Notes: generated by a model not told the origin, from the sequence alone. A DNA stretch of 64,000 bases from Phocaeicola sartorii JCM 17136 = DSM 21941 (GCF_000614185.1 NZ_BAKM01000021.1:1-64000); one strand, 5' to 3'; counted from the first letter of the stretch, positions 1 to 10,031 are shown. Made by a program: numbers and translations.

Positions 1-667
1 TGTTATGCAAACCTTTACATAATAGTTCCAGTATAAACGATCTGATTTTAGCAACCAACCGCTTCTCCAATTCCAATTCTTTAACAGGTTCTGTTATTCC
101 AAGAAATCCTAAGTTATATGAGCTTTTAAAGACCTCATTCGCATAGTTGGCTTGTGCCACAGGTAAGACTAAATCAAAATTATTCGTTTTGATTTGTGTC
201 TGACGAGCTGCATAGGTATTCATCTTTATTGCATTGAGCAGCATATCTCTCGACCAACCTTTTTGTAAGCACTCTTCAGCGTAGAATAAGGCTTCATTAG
301 CTGACAATGACTTATCCAACAGTAGTAAATTATGTCCCCAAGGTAAAACTGCTACAGCTTGTAGCAGTTTTGTATCTTCTTGATAATAACGCTCGTATAG
401 TCGTTTCATATTCCAAAGGTTACGAGGAGACAATCCCATATCCGGAAACTGTTCTTTCAAGTCCACTGACAATCGCTTAACCACGCCACTACCATATCCA
501 CTCTCTAAATTTCTATCAAAGAGCAACTTCCCAATATTCCAATATACAGAATTGACGGTAGTGTTTACTTGCCTGGCAACGGTAGTGCGAGCAGTCTGAA
601 TCTCAGAAACCGCCTGCTGCAATATTTGAGCGTACTCGCTATCATTTATTCTTATTTCTTTTGTCAT
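1..667 (-). CDS. DUF1016 / PDDEXK nuclease family protein (YhcG-like), 5' part only
   Basis: The reading frame is open from an ATG at 665-667 leftwards off the window edge, giving about 222 residues. The translation has the helical DUF1016 N-terminal pattern: an early 'VYWNIGKLL' segment, then 'SPRNLWNMKRLYERY', 'LPWGHNLLLL' and 'EALFYAEECLQKGWSR', followed by the start of the link to a PDDEXK nuclease domain that would lie outside the window. Proteins of this family (YhcG, PDDEXK nuclease domain-containing) are often found beside type I restriction systems and mobile DNA; their exact function is not settled. The neighbouring IS256 remnant fits an accessory setting. The catalytic domain is not visible, so activity cannot be judged. 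Confidence 0.8.
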   Translation of the reverse strand, partial: MTKEIRINDSEYAQILQQAVSEIQTARTTVARQVNTTVNSVYWNIGKLLFDRNLESGYGSGVVKRLSVDLKEQFPDMGLSPRNLWNMKRLYERYYQEDTKLLQAVAVLPWGHNLLLLDKSLSANEALFYAEECLQKGWSRDMLLNAIKMNTYAARQTQIKTNNFDLVLPVAQANYANEVFKSSYNLGFLGITEPVKELELEKRLVAKIRSFILELLCKGLHN

Positions 668-706
668 ATCATGAATCCTTTCTCAGTAAATAACATCGGT
701 AATGGA

Positions 707-763
707 ACACTTGCATATCGGACATTCTCACGCCTCGACACCCTTTGGGTACGGTGCAAGTGT
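707..763. terminator. Inverted repeat between the DUF1016 gene and the IS remnant
   Basis: ACACTTGCA (707-715) is complementary to TGCAAGTGT (755-763), and CGGACA (719-724) to TGTCCG (761-766). It lies just past the stop codon of the transposase remnant and may be that element's terminal structure or a terminator. No clear T-run follows, so the call is weak. Confidence 0.25.
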
Positions 764-798
764 CCGAGTGCAGTGTATGCAATCCGACGAGCGTAAAA

Positions 799-993
799 TT
801 ACAACAATTTAAACCTATCTCCAAATTTTATCGCCAGTTGTTGTGCAATGGCTCCCCAATTAGCCAGTGGCATGGTCCATTTCTTACGTATATTGCGGTA
901 AGCGAGGTAAACCGGTTTTTCAAGGGCGGTGTCTCTTGGCTTTTCATTGGCATTTGATGGCTCTGCAACATCTTGGCTAACATTGTTAAATCG
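799..993 (-). pseudogene. IS256 (mutator) family transposase, C-terminal remnant
   Basis: On the minus strand an open stretch of about 64 codons ends at a TAA at 799-801 and is cut upstream by an in-frame TAG at 994-996. It encodes the recognisable tail of a mutator-type transposase: 'YRNIRKKWTMPLANWGAIA' followed by 'QLAIKFGDRFKLL'. The KKWTMP and F(G/E)DR elements are typical of the C-terminus of this family. No DDE catalytic core remains, so this is a dead fragment. It lies between the DUF1016 gene and the bactofilin promoter and marks past rearrangement at this boundary. Confidence 0.75.
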
Positions 994-1045
994 CTAACAG
1001 ACAACATTCTTTCCTCGTTTCGCACTCACTTTCGTTTCTTTGTTG

Positions 1046-1053
1046 TATCTTTG
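1046..1053 (+). promoter_or_regulatory. Candidate -7 element for the bactofilin gene
   Basis: TATCTTTG matches the Bacteroides -7 consensus TAnnTTTG and lies about 50 bases before the bactofilin ATG. No TTTG box is seen at the ideal distance; TTTC at 1018-1021 is the nearest candidate. Confidence 0.5.
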
Positions 1054-1101
1054 CGGCAACTTGGAAAAAAGAGTTATAGAGACAATTTTAATGTTGATAC
1101 T

Positions 1102-1532
1102 ATGTTTGGAAAAAAGAAAGACACATTGGAGGGTTCCGTTGCGGTATCCGAACCCCTGAAGCTGACCACCATAGCTGTTGGAACCGTATTGAAGGGAACT
1201 GTCGAGGTAGACGGAAGTCTGCGGGTAGACGGAACGATAGAGGGAGAGGTGACTTGCCATAAGACCATGGTGCTGGGACCTCAAGGGCTGATTAAAGGGA
1301 ATGTGAATTCCCATTCGGCCATTTTGCAAGGCACATTGAAAGGGGACATACACATCAAGGACGAACTGGTATTGAAAGCCGGATGCGACATGCAGGGTGA
1401 TATTTATACCGGCAAGCTGGAGGTGGAACCTAAAGCCCGGTTCAACGGCACGTGTAACACGGTAGTGGAAGAGAGCAACCCCCAGCCAAACCGGCGGCAC
1501 AGCCGCAGCAGCCTCAGAATAAGGGGAAATGA
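1102..1532 (+). CDS. Bactofilin-family polymer-forming protein (frameshifted at its C-terminus)
   Basis: Bactofilins polymerise into cytoskeletal filaments on the inner face of the membrane. From the ATG at 1102 (MFGKKKDTLEG) the protein has a short lead and then a right-handed beta-helix pattern with regularly spaced G and hydrophobic residues ('GTVEVDGSLRVDGTIEGEV', 'GLIKGNVNSHSAILQGTLKG'). As written the frame runs on to 1650 with an implausible tail. One extra C in the C5 run at 1479-1483 would restore a natural Pro/Gln/Lys tail ending ...PQNKGK at the TGA at 1530-1532. An upstream extension of the frame to 973 is unlikely because the -7 box lies inside it. The convergent neighbour ends at 1551. 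Confidence 0.8.
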
Positions 1533-1550
1533 GGGGAACAGGGGCAACCC

Positions 1551-2612
1551 CTATTCCCGTATCTCCCCCTTATGCACCAGCATTTTCACCAGCGCCCGTT
1601 TGGAACTGTGCGTGTCCGAAACCCATAACACAGAGTCGTTTTGCGCATAGATGCGGGCAGGCTGGGAAAAGGCGTACCCTTTTATGGACTTTATTTGCTT
1701 GCTCCATTCGTTGGGCTGGCGTTCGTATATGTTGATGGCGTCATTGTCGCCGGTGGCATACCAGCGTTCGCCACACAACGCCAGTGTCTTGGGCTTGAAG
1801 CCGGGCGACAGGGAAAGGTCGTCCAGGTCGATGGAAGCGTCGTTCGCCAGATCATCGTTCACCAAGGCCGGATCGAGCACCCGTATTTTCTTTCCTTCAT
1901 AATCCGTGAGCAGCAGATGCCCTTCCGCGTCGGGCTGCATAAAGTGGCAGGCAAAGCTGTTGTTGCCCGGACTGCCGTTGCCGGACGCCCGGCGGTAGCG
2001 GTTCACCTTCTGGTAGTTTTCCGGGGTGGCGTCCTCCTCTTTATAAATGCTGACCATTCCGTTCTTGTCGCGTGCGAAAATCAGTCCGTCCTTTACCGTC
2101 ATGGCCTGTGCCTGGAACACGGGGCCGCTCCATTGCCCGTTGCCTATGCAGGTGAGGTAGGACAGTTCCGGCAACCGGAATACATGGATGCGCGACTGGC
2201 GTTCGGCCACATACAGCCGGTTGCCCGACGGAACGATGGCCTCTATCGGACTTCCGAAACTCTTCTCCCCGCCGTCGTGCTGCCAGGTCTGCAAGGTGCC
2301 CAGCCGTTCACCTTTCTTTATACTGAACAGCAGCAGGCTGTTGCCTGCATTTCCGATGTTGGCGATGAAAAGAGTATCTCCCAGATGGGCGACGGTGTAA
2401 GGGGTGAAATCCTCGGCTGTTTCCATGCCCAGGGTTTGCGCGTCAATCAGTTGCGCCGCCTCATACGAGTAATACCAGTAACTGTTATAATCTCCGTTGT
2501 TTTCTCCGCCGGGAGCGGAGGGGTGGCCGCAGATTTCTTCCAGGGTGACTTTGCTGCATTGTGCCGTCAGGACTCCGGACAGCACTATCAGGATATAAAC
2601 GTATATTTTCAT
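1551..2612 (-). CDS. BF3164-like beta-propeller (TolB-like) exported protein
   Basis: The 353-residue protein begins with a hydrophobic signal segment ending 'LTAQC'. This resembles a lipobox, but Q at -1 is atypical, so lipid attachment is uncertain. The rest shows repeated short blades with patterns such as 'GDTLFIANIG', 'GNRLYVAERQSRIHVFRL', 'LTCIGNGQW' and 'GHLLLTDYEGKKIRVLD', as in six-bladed propeller lipoproteins of Bacteroides (BF3164 type). Substrate and role are unknown. It follows the zincin/propeller gene in the same direction with a 33-base gap and shares the TCIGNGxW motif with it, so the two are probably an operon of distant paralogues. Confidence 0.65.
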   Translation of the reverse strand: MKIYVYILIVLSGVLTAQCSKVTLEEICGHPSAPGGENNGDYNSYWYYSYEAAQLIDAQTLGMETAEDFTPYTVAHLGDTLFIANIGNAGNSLLLFSIKKGERLGTLQTWQHDGGEKSFGSPIEAIVPSGNRLYVAERQSRIHVFRLPELSYLTCIGNGQWSGPVFQAQAMTVKDGLIFARDKNGMVSIYKEEDATPENYQKVNRYRRASGNGSPGNNSFACHFMQPDAEGHLLLTDYEGKKIRVLDPALVNDDLANDASIDLDDLSLSPGFKPKTLALCGERWYATGDNDAINIYERQPNEWSKQIKSIKGYAFSQPARIYAQNDSVLWVSDTHSSKRALVKMLVHKGEIRE

Positions 2613-2645
2613 GTGATTCTTTCTATATTATAATAAGGTATATAT

Positions 2646-4719
2646 TTATTTCAGTTCGCTCATGGGGATGGCGTAGACGCATGCTCCGTTTTTCACGCGG
2701 TCGGTGATGAACAGCGTGTGGCGGCGGATGCAGAACTTCTCGGGTGCCTGCAGGGTGATGCCGCCGAGGGTGGTGTGATCTTTGATGATCTCTCCCGTCC
2801 GGGGGTTGACCTCGCAGAACTTCTCGGTGCCGTTGGAGCTTACAAACATCCTTCCTTCGTAGAAATCCAGGGCGTAGGGTACATTTTTATAAGCCAGTTG
2901 CCCGGTGCGTTTGGGGGAGACTCCTTCCCGTATCCCGTCGGGGGCGAACAGGTCTATGCGTTTGGCGGGGTGGTGGAGTAGAGCAGGCCGGTCTGCTCGT
3001 CCACCGCCATGCCGTAGGTGCCGTTTGTCTCGCCCAGATGTTCGGAACGTACATAAATCCGCGGAGTCACTCCGGACTGTATAGCCTGTTCTTCTACAAA
3101 GTTGACGTAGCGTTTGTCGTGTATCATGACCAGTCCTTTGTAGAGCAGTACGTCGAAGGCATGTACGGTCTGCGAGGGGCCCGTTCCCCAGCTTCCATTG
3201 CCTATGCAGGTAATGAACTGATGGCTCTTCGCATCAAAAATCTCGGTACGGCTGCCTTCGTGGGTGACATAGATCTTGTCGTTGGCACGGGTGACGCCGT
3301 TCGGGCGTCCGCCGAAATTCTCGGTCACGTCTCCGTGTTTCCATTCCTTGATACTTCCCAAATGCTTCTTGCCGCCGCCGGCAAGGCCGAACACCTCTAC
3401 GCTGTACTGGTTGTCCGCATCGTTCACGGCATACAAGGTGTCTCCGTACACATATACATCCTTGGGGCGGAAGGTGGTTTCCGTAGCGCCGGGCAGGTCG
3501 GTATAGTCCAGCTTGAACGCCACCGGCTCCCCGTCGTCTCCTCCCCGGTCGGTTTCTCCGTGCAGGGGGGACAGGCCGCCGTCCAGCGCATCGAGTTCCG
3601 GGTCTTCGATAATGTGTTTCGAAGCCACGTATATGTCATCGAAATAGCGGTTCTTGCTCCAGCGGGTGTGCAGGAAGCGGCGGGAGTAGACGGGCAGCTC
3701 CTTGTCCAGCGACAGGGCCACGTATACGTTGTTGCACAGGGTGACCCATCCCGGTCCCGTCTGTTCGTAGGTCATGTTTCCCGCATGGCCGTAGCCCACA
3801 CAGTGGGCAAACTCGTGGAAGATGGTTTCGGTGATGCTTTTGTCGTCGGCATAGTGTTCCAGATAGCACACCTCATGCATGCCGAAGGTGGTTCCTCCGC
3901 CCAGTCCCATCACGCCTGTGGTGTAGCCGAAAAGCAGTCCGCGGTGGTTGAGCACTCTGGTGAGCAGGGCGGTCTTGTCTATTTCCGTCTTGTCGTTGTT
4001 GCTGTGCAGCGGGCCGAATTCGTGCAGGGCGGTCTTGAACCGTTCCGACGAGAACATATACGCCATGTTCAGCGCGATGGCCACCGCCTCACGCGTGTGC
4101 GAAGCTTTCATCTTATACTTCCAGCTTGCCTGGGTGTCGCTGTATCTGCCGAAGGCGATGTACCATTTGCAACGGATGGATTGCAGCCTTGCCCAGTAGG
4201 GGTCGTCGCACTCTACGGTGAAGGTCAGGTTTTCCTTCATCAGGTAGGGGTTTGCCATGATCCGTATTTTCTTTCCGCTACGGGTGTAGGCGGTCAGGTC
4301 CTGGGTGGCGAACGGCAGGTGTACCCGGAGTTGCTGGAAAGGCAGGATCTTTTCCAGTGTCATGAACTTGAATTCTTCTTCGTAACCGTCTATCCTGGCC
4401 CAGAAAGTCACGTTTTTCAGGCTCTGGGACTATAGAAACGGAGCTGGAAAAAGTGCTCGTCGTCCATGCCGAACTGTAGGGGCTGGCTGACGTAGAAGCT
4501 GCGCTGGCCGGAGTCGAAATAAACATCCTGGGATTCATTGTCGTTCAGCAGATAATACGTGTTGTCCGGGTTATAATCCGTTTCGGCCAGCCGGACGGGC
4601 AATTCATGGCTTGCTGTGCCATTCTCTCCGGGAAGCGGGAGTTCGTCTTCTTTGCAGCCGGTCAGTAGCAAAAGTGTACTTGCTAAAATCAACAGGCTGG
4701 TAGAAAAATGTTTTTTCAT
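2646..4719 (-). CDS. Lipoprotein with metzincin-like zinc-peptidase motif and C-terminal propeller (two frameshifts)
   Basis: Three abutting minus-strand frames form one gene of about 691 residues once two one-base losses are repaired, at the GG at 4420-4421 and the GGGG at 2967-2970. The start at 4719 gives a signal peptide with lipobox LLTGC, so the product is probably a surface or periplasmic lipoprotein. A central HExxHxxGxGH motif encoded near 3785-3817 (HEFAHCVGYGH, followed by NMTY) matches the zinc-binding consensus of metzincin peptidases. The C-terminal third carries propeller-type repeats (NGVTRANDKIYVTHEG, ITCIGNGSW) like those of its downstream neighbour. The combination suggests a secreted peptidase with a binding propeller. 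Substrate unknown. Confidence 0.7.
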
Positions 4720-4854
4720 CGTCTGTCTTTATTAGAATTGCAATTCTGTTTTTACTCATCGCTCTTTTGAAAAAAGCGTGCAAAAATAAATGTTTTGGAT
4801 CAGATGAACAAAGAACCGTCTCAAAAAAATAACTCCTATATTGTTGCCCCATGT

Positions 4855-4885
4855 TTTGTTCATCGGAAAATATGCTGTATTTTTG
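4855..4885 (+). promoter_or_regulatory. Promoter of rarA
   Basis: TTTG at 4855-4858 is followed after 19 bases by TATTTTTG at 4878-4885, a full match to the Bacteroides primary sigma consensus. The rarA ATG is 24 bases downstream. Confidence 0.75.
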
Positions 4886-4908
4886 TTATCCGAAATAAAG
4901 ATGAAGAT

Positions 4909-6184
4909 ATGGCACAACCTTTAGCAGAACGTTTGCGTCCGAAGACATTGGACGATTATATAGGTCAGAAACACCTGGTGGGGCCGGGGGCTGTCTTGCG
5001 CAAGATGATTGACGCGGGACGCATCTCCTCCTTTATCCTCTGGGGGCCTCCGGGGGTGGGGAAGACCACGCTGGCGCAGATCATAGCCAACAAGCTGGAA
5101 ACTCCTTTTTATACACTGAGCGCGGTCACTTCCGGTGTGAAGGATGTGCGCGAGGTGATAGAGAAGGCGAGAAGCAACCGTTTTTTCTCGCAGGCCAGCC
5201 CCATCCTGTTCATTGATGAAATCCACCGGTTCAGCAAGTCCCAGCAGGATTCCCTGTTGGGGGCGGTGGAGACGGGAGTGGTGACCCTGATAGGCGCTAC
5301 CACCGAGAATCCCTCGTTTGAGGTGATCCGTCCCTTGCTCTCCCGCTGCCAGCTGTATGTGTTGAAATCATTGGAGAAGGAGGATTTGCTGGAACTGCTG
5401 CATAATGCCATCGCAAAGGATGTGGTACTGAAGGAGAAACAGATAGAGCTGAAGGAGACGGATGCCATGCTCCGCTTTTCGGGAGGCGATGCCCGCAAGT
5501 TGCTGAACATACTGGAACTGGTGGTGGAGGCGGATGCGGATGCCGGCCCCGTGGTGATTACGGATGAGAAGGTGACCGAGCGTTTGCAGCAGAATCCGTT
5601 GGCGTACGACAAGGATGGCGAGATGCATTATGATATCATTTCCGCCTTTATCAAGTCCATCCGCGGAAGTGATCCGGACGGGGCGCTCTACTGGCTGGCG
5701 CGTATGGTGGAGGCCGGAGAGGACCCGGCTTTCATAGCCCGCAGGCTGGTCATCTCGCAGCCGAGGATATCGGTCTGGCCAATCCCAACGCATTGCTTCT
5801 GGCGAATGCCGCTTTTGACGCCGTGATGAAGATAGGATGGCCCGAAGGGCGTATCCCGCTGGCGGAAGCTACGGTGTATCTGGCCACCAGCCTAAGAGCA
5901 ACTCGGCATACGAGGGGATCAACAGCGCCCTGGAACTGGTGCGGCAGACGGGCAACCTGCCTGTTCCCCTGCATCTGCGCAACGCACCCACCAAGCTGAT
6001 GAAACAGTTGGGCTATGGCAAGGATTACAAGTATGCACATGCCTATCAGGGCAATTTCGTGCAGCAGCAGTTCCTGCCGGACGAGGTGAAGAACAGCCGC
6101 ATCTGGCATCCGCAGCACAATGCGCAGGAGGCGAAGATAAAGGAACGGATGCAGAGCCTCTGGGGGGAACGGTTCAAGGAATGA
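4909..6184 (+). CDS. rarA: Replication-associated recombination protein A (RarA/MgsA), two frameshifts
   Basis: RarA is an AAA+ ATPase of the clamp-loader clade that acts at stalled forks. The ATG at 4909 starts MAQPLAERLRPKTLDDYIGQ, the usual family start. Walker A 'GPPGVGKTT', Walker B 'ILFIDEIHRF', sensor 1 'GATTENPSFEV' and 'SGGDARKLLN' are all present. After 'FIARRLVI' the frame breaks: one C is missing near 5756 (TCGCA instead of TCCGCA) and one in the CC at 5891-5892. With both restored the protein continues through 'LANPNALLLANAAFDA' and the conserved tail to 'WGERFKE' at 6184, about 425 residues. The D-2-hydroxyacid dehydrogenase follows 26 bases later. Confidence 0.9.
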
Positions 6185-6210
6185 AAAGATGAAATTTAAT
6201 TTTTGAGTAT

Positions 6211-7167
6211 ATGAAAATAGTAGTTTTAGATGGTTACGGACTGAATCCCGGAGATTTGTCATGGGAGGAGATGCAGGCATTGGGCGAGCTGACGGTGTAC
6301 GACCGCACGGCCCCTGCCGAGTTGTTGGAGCGTGCTGCCGGAGCGGAAGTGCTGATTACAAATAAAACGGTGATTGCGGCGGAGGATATGGCCGCTCTGC
6401 CCGCCTTGAAATACATCGGTGTGCTGGCTACAGGATATAACATTGTGGACATACAGGCGGCAAAAGCGCGGGGCGTCATTGTCACCAACATACCTGCCTA
6501 CAGCACCGCCTCCGTTGCCCAGATGGTCTTTGCGCATCTCTTGAACATCACCCAGCGGGTAGGCCATTACGCCTACGCCAACCGTCACGGGCGATGGGCG
6601 GACAATCCCGACTTCTGCTATTGGGATACCGACCTGGTGGAACTGGACGGGAAGAAGATCGGAATCATCGGCTTGGGAAACACCGGACAGGCGACGGCGC
6701 GCATCGCTGCCGCTTTCGGAATGCAGGTATGCGCCTATACTTCCAAGCCGCAGGCGCAGCTTCCCGAAGGAATCCGGAAAATGGAGCTGGAGGAGCTGTT
6801 CCGCGAATGTGATGTGGTGAGCCTGCACTGCCCCCTTACCCCCGATACCCGGGAACTGGTCAATGCCGCGCGCCTGGCCCTCATGAAACCGACGGCCGTT
6901 CTGATAAATACCGGCCGCGGTCCCTTGGTGAACGAGCAAGACCTGGCCGACGCACTGAACAAGGGGGTGATAGCGGCTGCCGGACTGGACGTGCTCTCTT
7001 CCGAGCCTCCCCACTATACCAACCCCCTGCTGACGGCGAAGAACTGCTTCATTACGCCGCATATCGCCTGGGCCACGAAAGAAGCCCGTGTCCGGCTGAT
7101 GCGGATTGCGGTGGGGAACTTGAAAGGATTTATCGAGGGTGAGATTGTAAATAATGTGGCGGAATGA
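6211..7167 (+). CDS. D-2-hydroxyacid dehydrogenase (NAD-dependent)
   Basis: The 318-residue protein has the two-domain fold signature of the D-2-hydroxyacid dehydrogenase family. The Rossmann loop GLGNTG is at residues 154-159, and the catalytic triad is at Arg236 (NTGRGP), Glu265 (SSEPP) and His284 (TPHIAW). Such enzymes reduce 2-keto acids (glycerate, lactate or hydroxypyruvate type); the sequence alone does not fix the substrate. It sits 26 bases after rarA and its last codons overlap an upstream extension of the next frame, so a transcript shared with both neighbours is likely. Confidence 0.88.
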   Translation: MKIVVLDGYGLNPGDLSWEEMQALGELTVYDRTAPAELLERAAGAEVLITNKTVIAAEDMAALPALKYIGVLATGYNIVDIQAAKARGVIVTNIPAYSTASVAQMVFAHLLNITQRVGHYAYANRHGRWADNPDFCYWDTDLVELDGKKIGIIGLGNTGQATARIAAAFGMQVCAYTSKPQAQLPEGIRKMELEELFRECDVVSLHCPLTPDTRELVNAARLALMKPTAVLINTGRGPLVNEQDLADALNKGVIAAAGLDVLSSEPPHYTNPLLTAKNCFITPHIAWATKEARVRLMRIAVGNLKGFIEGEIVNNVAE

Positions 7168-7210
7168 GAACAAAGGAAAAAGACAGGAAGAAAAGAAGGA
7201 GGTAAGAAAA

Positions 7211-7714
7211 ATGGAGGAAGACAAGAATACGTTGGATTTGCATCCGGAAGTGATGGCGGAAGACAGGGTGGCAAGGGCCGTGGCCTTGTTCCGGGAAGGA
7301 TATAACTGCTCCCAGTCCGTAGTGACGGCTTTTGCCGATCTGTATGGTTTCACCCGTGAACAGGCCCTGCACATGTCCGCCTCTTTCGGCGGCGGCATAG
7401 GGCGGATGCGTGAGACCTGCGGTGCCGCCTGCGGCATGTTCCTGCTGGCCGGGCTGGAGAAGTGCGCCATTGAGGGGAAAGACCGTGAGAGCAAGGCGGC
7501 GAATTATGCTCTGGTGCAGGAACTGGCCGGGGAGTTCAAGAAGCGGAACGGCGCCCTGCGGTGTGCCGATTTGCTGGGATTGTCCAAAAAAGAGCCGGTA
7601 GTATCCACGCCGGAAGCACGGACGGAGCAGTATTATGCCAAGCGTCCTTGTGCAAGAATGGTGGAGGAAGCGGCCCGAATCTGGAGCGAACACCTCGAAA
7701 AAACAAAAAAATAG
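7211..7714 (+). CDS. C-GCAxxG-C-C family redox-type protein
   Basis: The 167-residue product is rich in conserved Cys: Cys33 in 'GYNCSQSV', Cys70 and Cys74 in 'ETCGAACG', Cys85, and a late 'KRPCARMVEE' Cys. This is the pattern of the C-GCAxxG-C-C family, annotated as probable redox-active or iron-sulfur proteins of anaerobes with unknown partner. The ATG at 7211 is preferred over the longer frame from 7154 because it follows an AGGAGG-like stretch at 7196-7202 and matches the family start. It follows the dehydrogenase by 43 bases. Confidence 0.8.
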   Translation: MEEDKNTLDLHPEVMAEDRVARAVALFREGYNCSQSVVTAFADLYGFTREQALHMSASFGGGIGRMRETCGAACGMFLLAGLEKCAIEGKDRESKAANYALVQELAGEFKKRNGALRCADLLGLSKKEPVVSTPEARTEQYYAKRPCARMVEEAARIWSEHLEKTKK

Positions 7715-7870
7715 GTTGAAAAATCGCTTTTTCTTATAGAAATACAAACTTTCTTGGTGCAAAAGTGTTGAATAACATAATTTTGTGTATCTTTGCAAGC
7801 GATAAGAAACACAAACATTCACATGGAAGTGTGTGGATGCGGTTAACGTTTAACTAAAAGCAAATTGAAA

Positions 7871-8074
7871 ATGTTGAAAGAAAAAGCAGGTGCTTTGGCC
7901 GGACAGATCTGGGAAGCATTGAATGGAACTGAAGGTTTGACACAAAAACAAATCAAGAAAGCAGCCAAATTGAAAGCTGACAAGGATTTCTTCCTGGGCT
8001 TGGGCTGGTTGCTGAGAGAAGATAAGGTCGCTACTTCTGAAGTGGAAGGCGAACTCTTTGTAAAATTAGTGTAA
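7871..8074 (+). CDS. Small winged helix-turn-helix protein
   Basis: A 67-residue protein, MLKEKAGALAGQIWEALN then 'GLTQKQIKKAAKL' and 'FFLGLGWLLREDKV', ending in a short beta wing 'ATSEVEGELFVKLV'. This is the winged-HTH family common as a single small gene in Bacteroides, usually highly expressed; its role is not established. TATCTTTG at about 7787-7794 gives a candidate -7 element, and a strong terminator follows at 8099. Confidence 0.8.
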   Translation: MLKEKAGALAGQIWEALNGTEGLTQKQIKKAAKLKADKDFFLGLGWLLREDKVATSEVEGELFVKLV

Positions 8075-8098
8075 GAAGAAGATTCTAAACTCATAAAA

Positions 8099-8140
8099 AA
8101 TGCGTTGGCACATCATTTTGTATGTGGTCAACGCATTTTT
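8099..8140 (+). terminator. Rho-independent terminator after the winged-HTH gene
   Basis: ATGCGTTG (8100-8107) pairs with CAACGCAT (8129-8136) and is followed by TTTTTT. Confidence 0.75.
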
Positions 8141-8151
8141 TTGTATATTTG
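8117..8151 (+). promoter_or_regulatory. Candidate lepA promoter
   Basis: TATATTTG at 8144-8151 matches the -7 consensus; TTTG at 8117-8120, 23 bases upstream, could be the -33 box. It overlaps the preceding terminator. Confidence 0.5.
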
Positions 8152-8172
8152 CGCGAAATTTAAATGACGAAG

Positions 8173-9952
8173 ATGAAGAATATCCGTAACTTTTGTATTA
8201 TAGCACATATAGACCACGGGAAATCGACCTTGGCCGACCGTTTGTTGGAGTTTACAAAAACCATCCAGGTAACCGAAGCAGATGCTTGACGATATGGACC
8301 TGGAAAAGGAGAGAGGTATTACGATCAAGAGCCATGCCATCCAGATGGAGTACGAGTATGGAGGAGAGAAGTATGTACTGAATCTGATTGACACTCCGGG
8401 ACACGTGGACTTTTCATACGAGGTATCCCGCTCCATCGCCGCCTGTGAAGGGGCGCTGCTCATTGTGGACGCTTCGCAGGGAGTGCAGGCGCAGACCATC
8501 TCGAATCTGTACATGGCGTTGGAGCATGACCTGGAGATTATTCCCGTGATGAACAAATGTGACATGGCGAGCGCCATGCCCGATGAGGTGGAAGATGAAA
8601 TCATCGACCTGCTGGGCTGCAAACGTGAGGATATTATCCGTGCCTCGGGCAAGACCGGAATGGGTGTGGAGGAGATATTGAAGGCGGTGGTGGAACGCAT
8701 CCCTCACCCGACGGGTGACGAGAAGGCACCGCTGCAAGCTTTGATTTTCGACTCGGTATTCAATTCCTTCCGCGGAATCATCGCTTATTTTAAAATAGAG
8801 AACGGCGTGATCCGCAAAGGGGACAAAGTGAAATTCTTCAATACCGGCAAGGAGTACGATGCAGATGAGATCGGTGTGCTGAAGATGGACATGATTCCCC
8901 GCACGGAACTGCGCACCGGAGACGTGGGGTATATCATTTCGGGTATCAAGACCTCGCGCGAGGTGAAGGTGGGGGATACCATCACCCACATCGCCCGTCC
9001 GTGTGACAAGGCGATTGCCGGATTCGAGGAAGTGAAGCCGATGGTGTTTGCCGGGGTCTATCCCATCGAGGCGGAAGATTACGAGAACCTCCGCGCCTCG
9101 CTGGAGAAACTTCAGCTGAATGACGCCTCGCTGACTTTCCAGCCGGAGTCCTCGCTGGCTCTGGGTTTCGGATTCCGTTGCGGTTTCCTGGGATTGCTCC
9201 ACATGGAAATCGTTCAGGAACGTCTGGACCGCGAGTTTGATATGAATGTGATTACGACCGTGCCCAACGTGTCGTACATGGTGTATGACAAACAGGGACA
9301 TGCCAACGAGGTGCATAATCCCGGCGGTATGCCCGATCCGACGCTGATTGACCACATCGAGGAACCTTTCATTGACGCCACGATCATTACCGCCACCGAT
9401 TACATCGGCCCCATCATGACACTGTGTCTGGGCAAGCGCGGCGAACTGGTGCGGCAGAATTATGTGTCGGGCAACCGGGTGGAGATTCACTACAAGATGC
9501 CGCTGGGTGAAATCGTGATTGATTTTTATGACAAACTGAAGAGTATCTCGAAAGGATACGCTTCCTTTGACTACCATCAGTCGGGTTTCCGTCCTTCCAA
9601 ACTGATCAAGCTGGATATCTTGTTGAACGGTGAGCCGGTGGATGCGCTTTCTACTTTGACGCATGTGGACAATGCCTATAACCTGGGCAAGCGTATGTGC
9701 GAGAAACTGAAAGAGCTGATTCCGCGCCAGCAGTTCGATATTGCCATCCAGGCGGCTATCGGCGCCAAGATTATCTCGAGGGAAACCATCAAGGCGGTGC
9801 GCAAGGATGTGACCGCGAAGTGTTATGGCGGTGACGTGAGCCGTAAGCGCAAATTGTTGGAAAAACAAAAGAGGGGTAAGAAACGAATGAAACAGATCGG
9901 TAACGTGGAAGTGCCGCAAAAGGCGTTCCTGGCTGTTCTGAAGCTGGATTAA
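8173..9952 (+). CDS. lepA: Elongation factor 4 (LepA), frameshifted near the N-terminus
   Basis: LepA is a ribosome-associated translational GTPase. The ATG at 8173 begins [19 protein letters not shown] with the G1 loop. The frame stops just before the switch I region. Restoring two bases at G8278 (GAAGCAG to GAAGGGCAG) joins it to [20 protein letters not shown] and the rest, for about 593 residues, the normal size. G3 DTPGH, G4 'MNKCDM', the elongation-factor G-like domains and the LepA-specific C-terminal domain ending 'AFLAVLKLD' are present. Because the gene is near universal, a real knockout is less likely than a consensus error. Confidence 0.92.
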
Positions 9953-10031
9953 TAAAAAAGAGAGGAATGATTGTCGTCAGTCTGCAGAACTTCCAAGGCA
10001 GTCATTCCGTTCATAAAAAAAGAAAAAATAA

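Noticed and set aside
1641..2633. Long plus-strand ORF of 330 codons opposite the BF3164-like gene
   Set aside because: Antisense frame of a GC-rich gene; no domain and no start region, while the minus strand encodes a recognisable exported propeller protein.
3038..4435. Plus-strand ORF of 465 codons opposite the zincin/propeller gene
   Set aside because: Shadow frame; composition typical of antisense translation and no motif, while the minus strand shows a lipobox and the zinc motif.
6259..7494. Minus-strand ORF of 411 codons opposite the dehydrogenase
   Set aside because: Spans two real plus-strand genes and the gap between them; no recognisable protein family.
8270..8285. Programmed frameshifting in lepA
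   Set aside because: No slippery heptamer or downstream structure seen; the same kind of G/C loss affects many unrelated genes, so an error explains it better.
8414..9919. Minus-strand ORF of 501 codons inside lepA
   Set aside because: Antisense of lepA, His/Arg/Gln-rich without domain.
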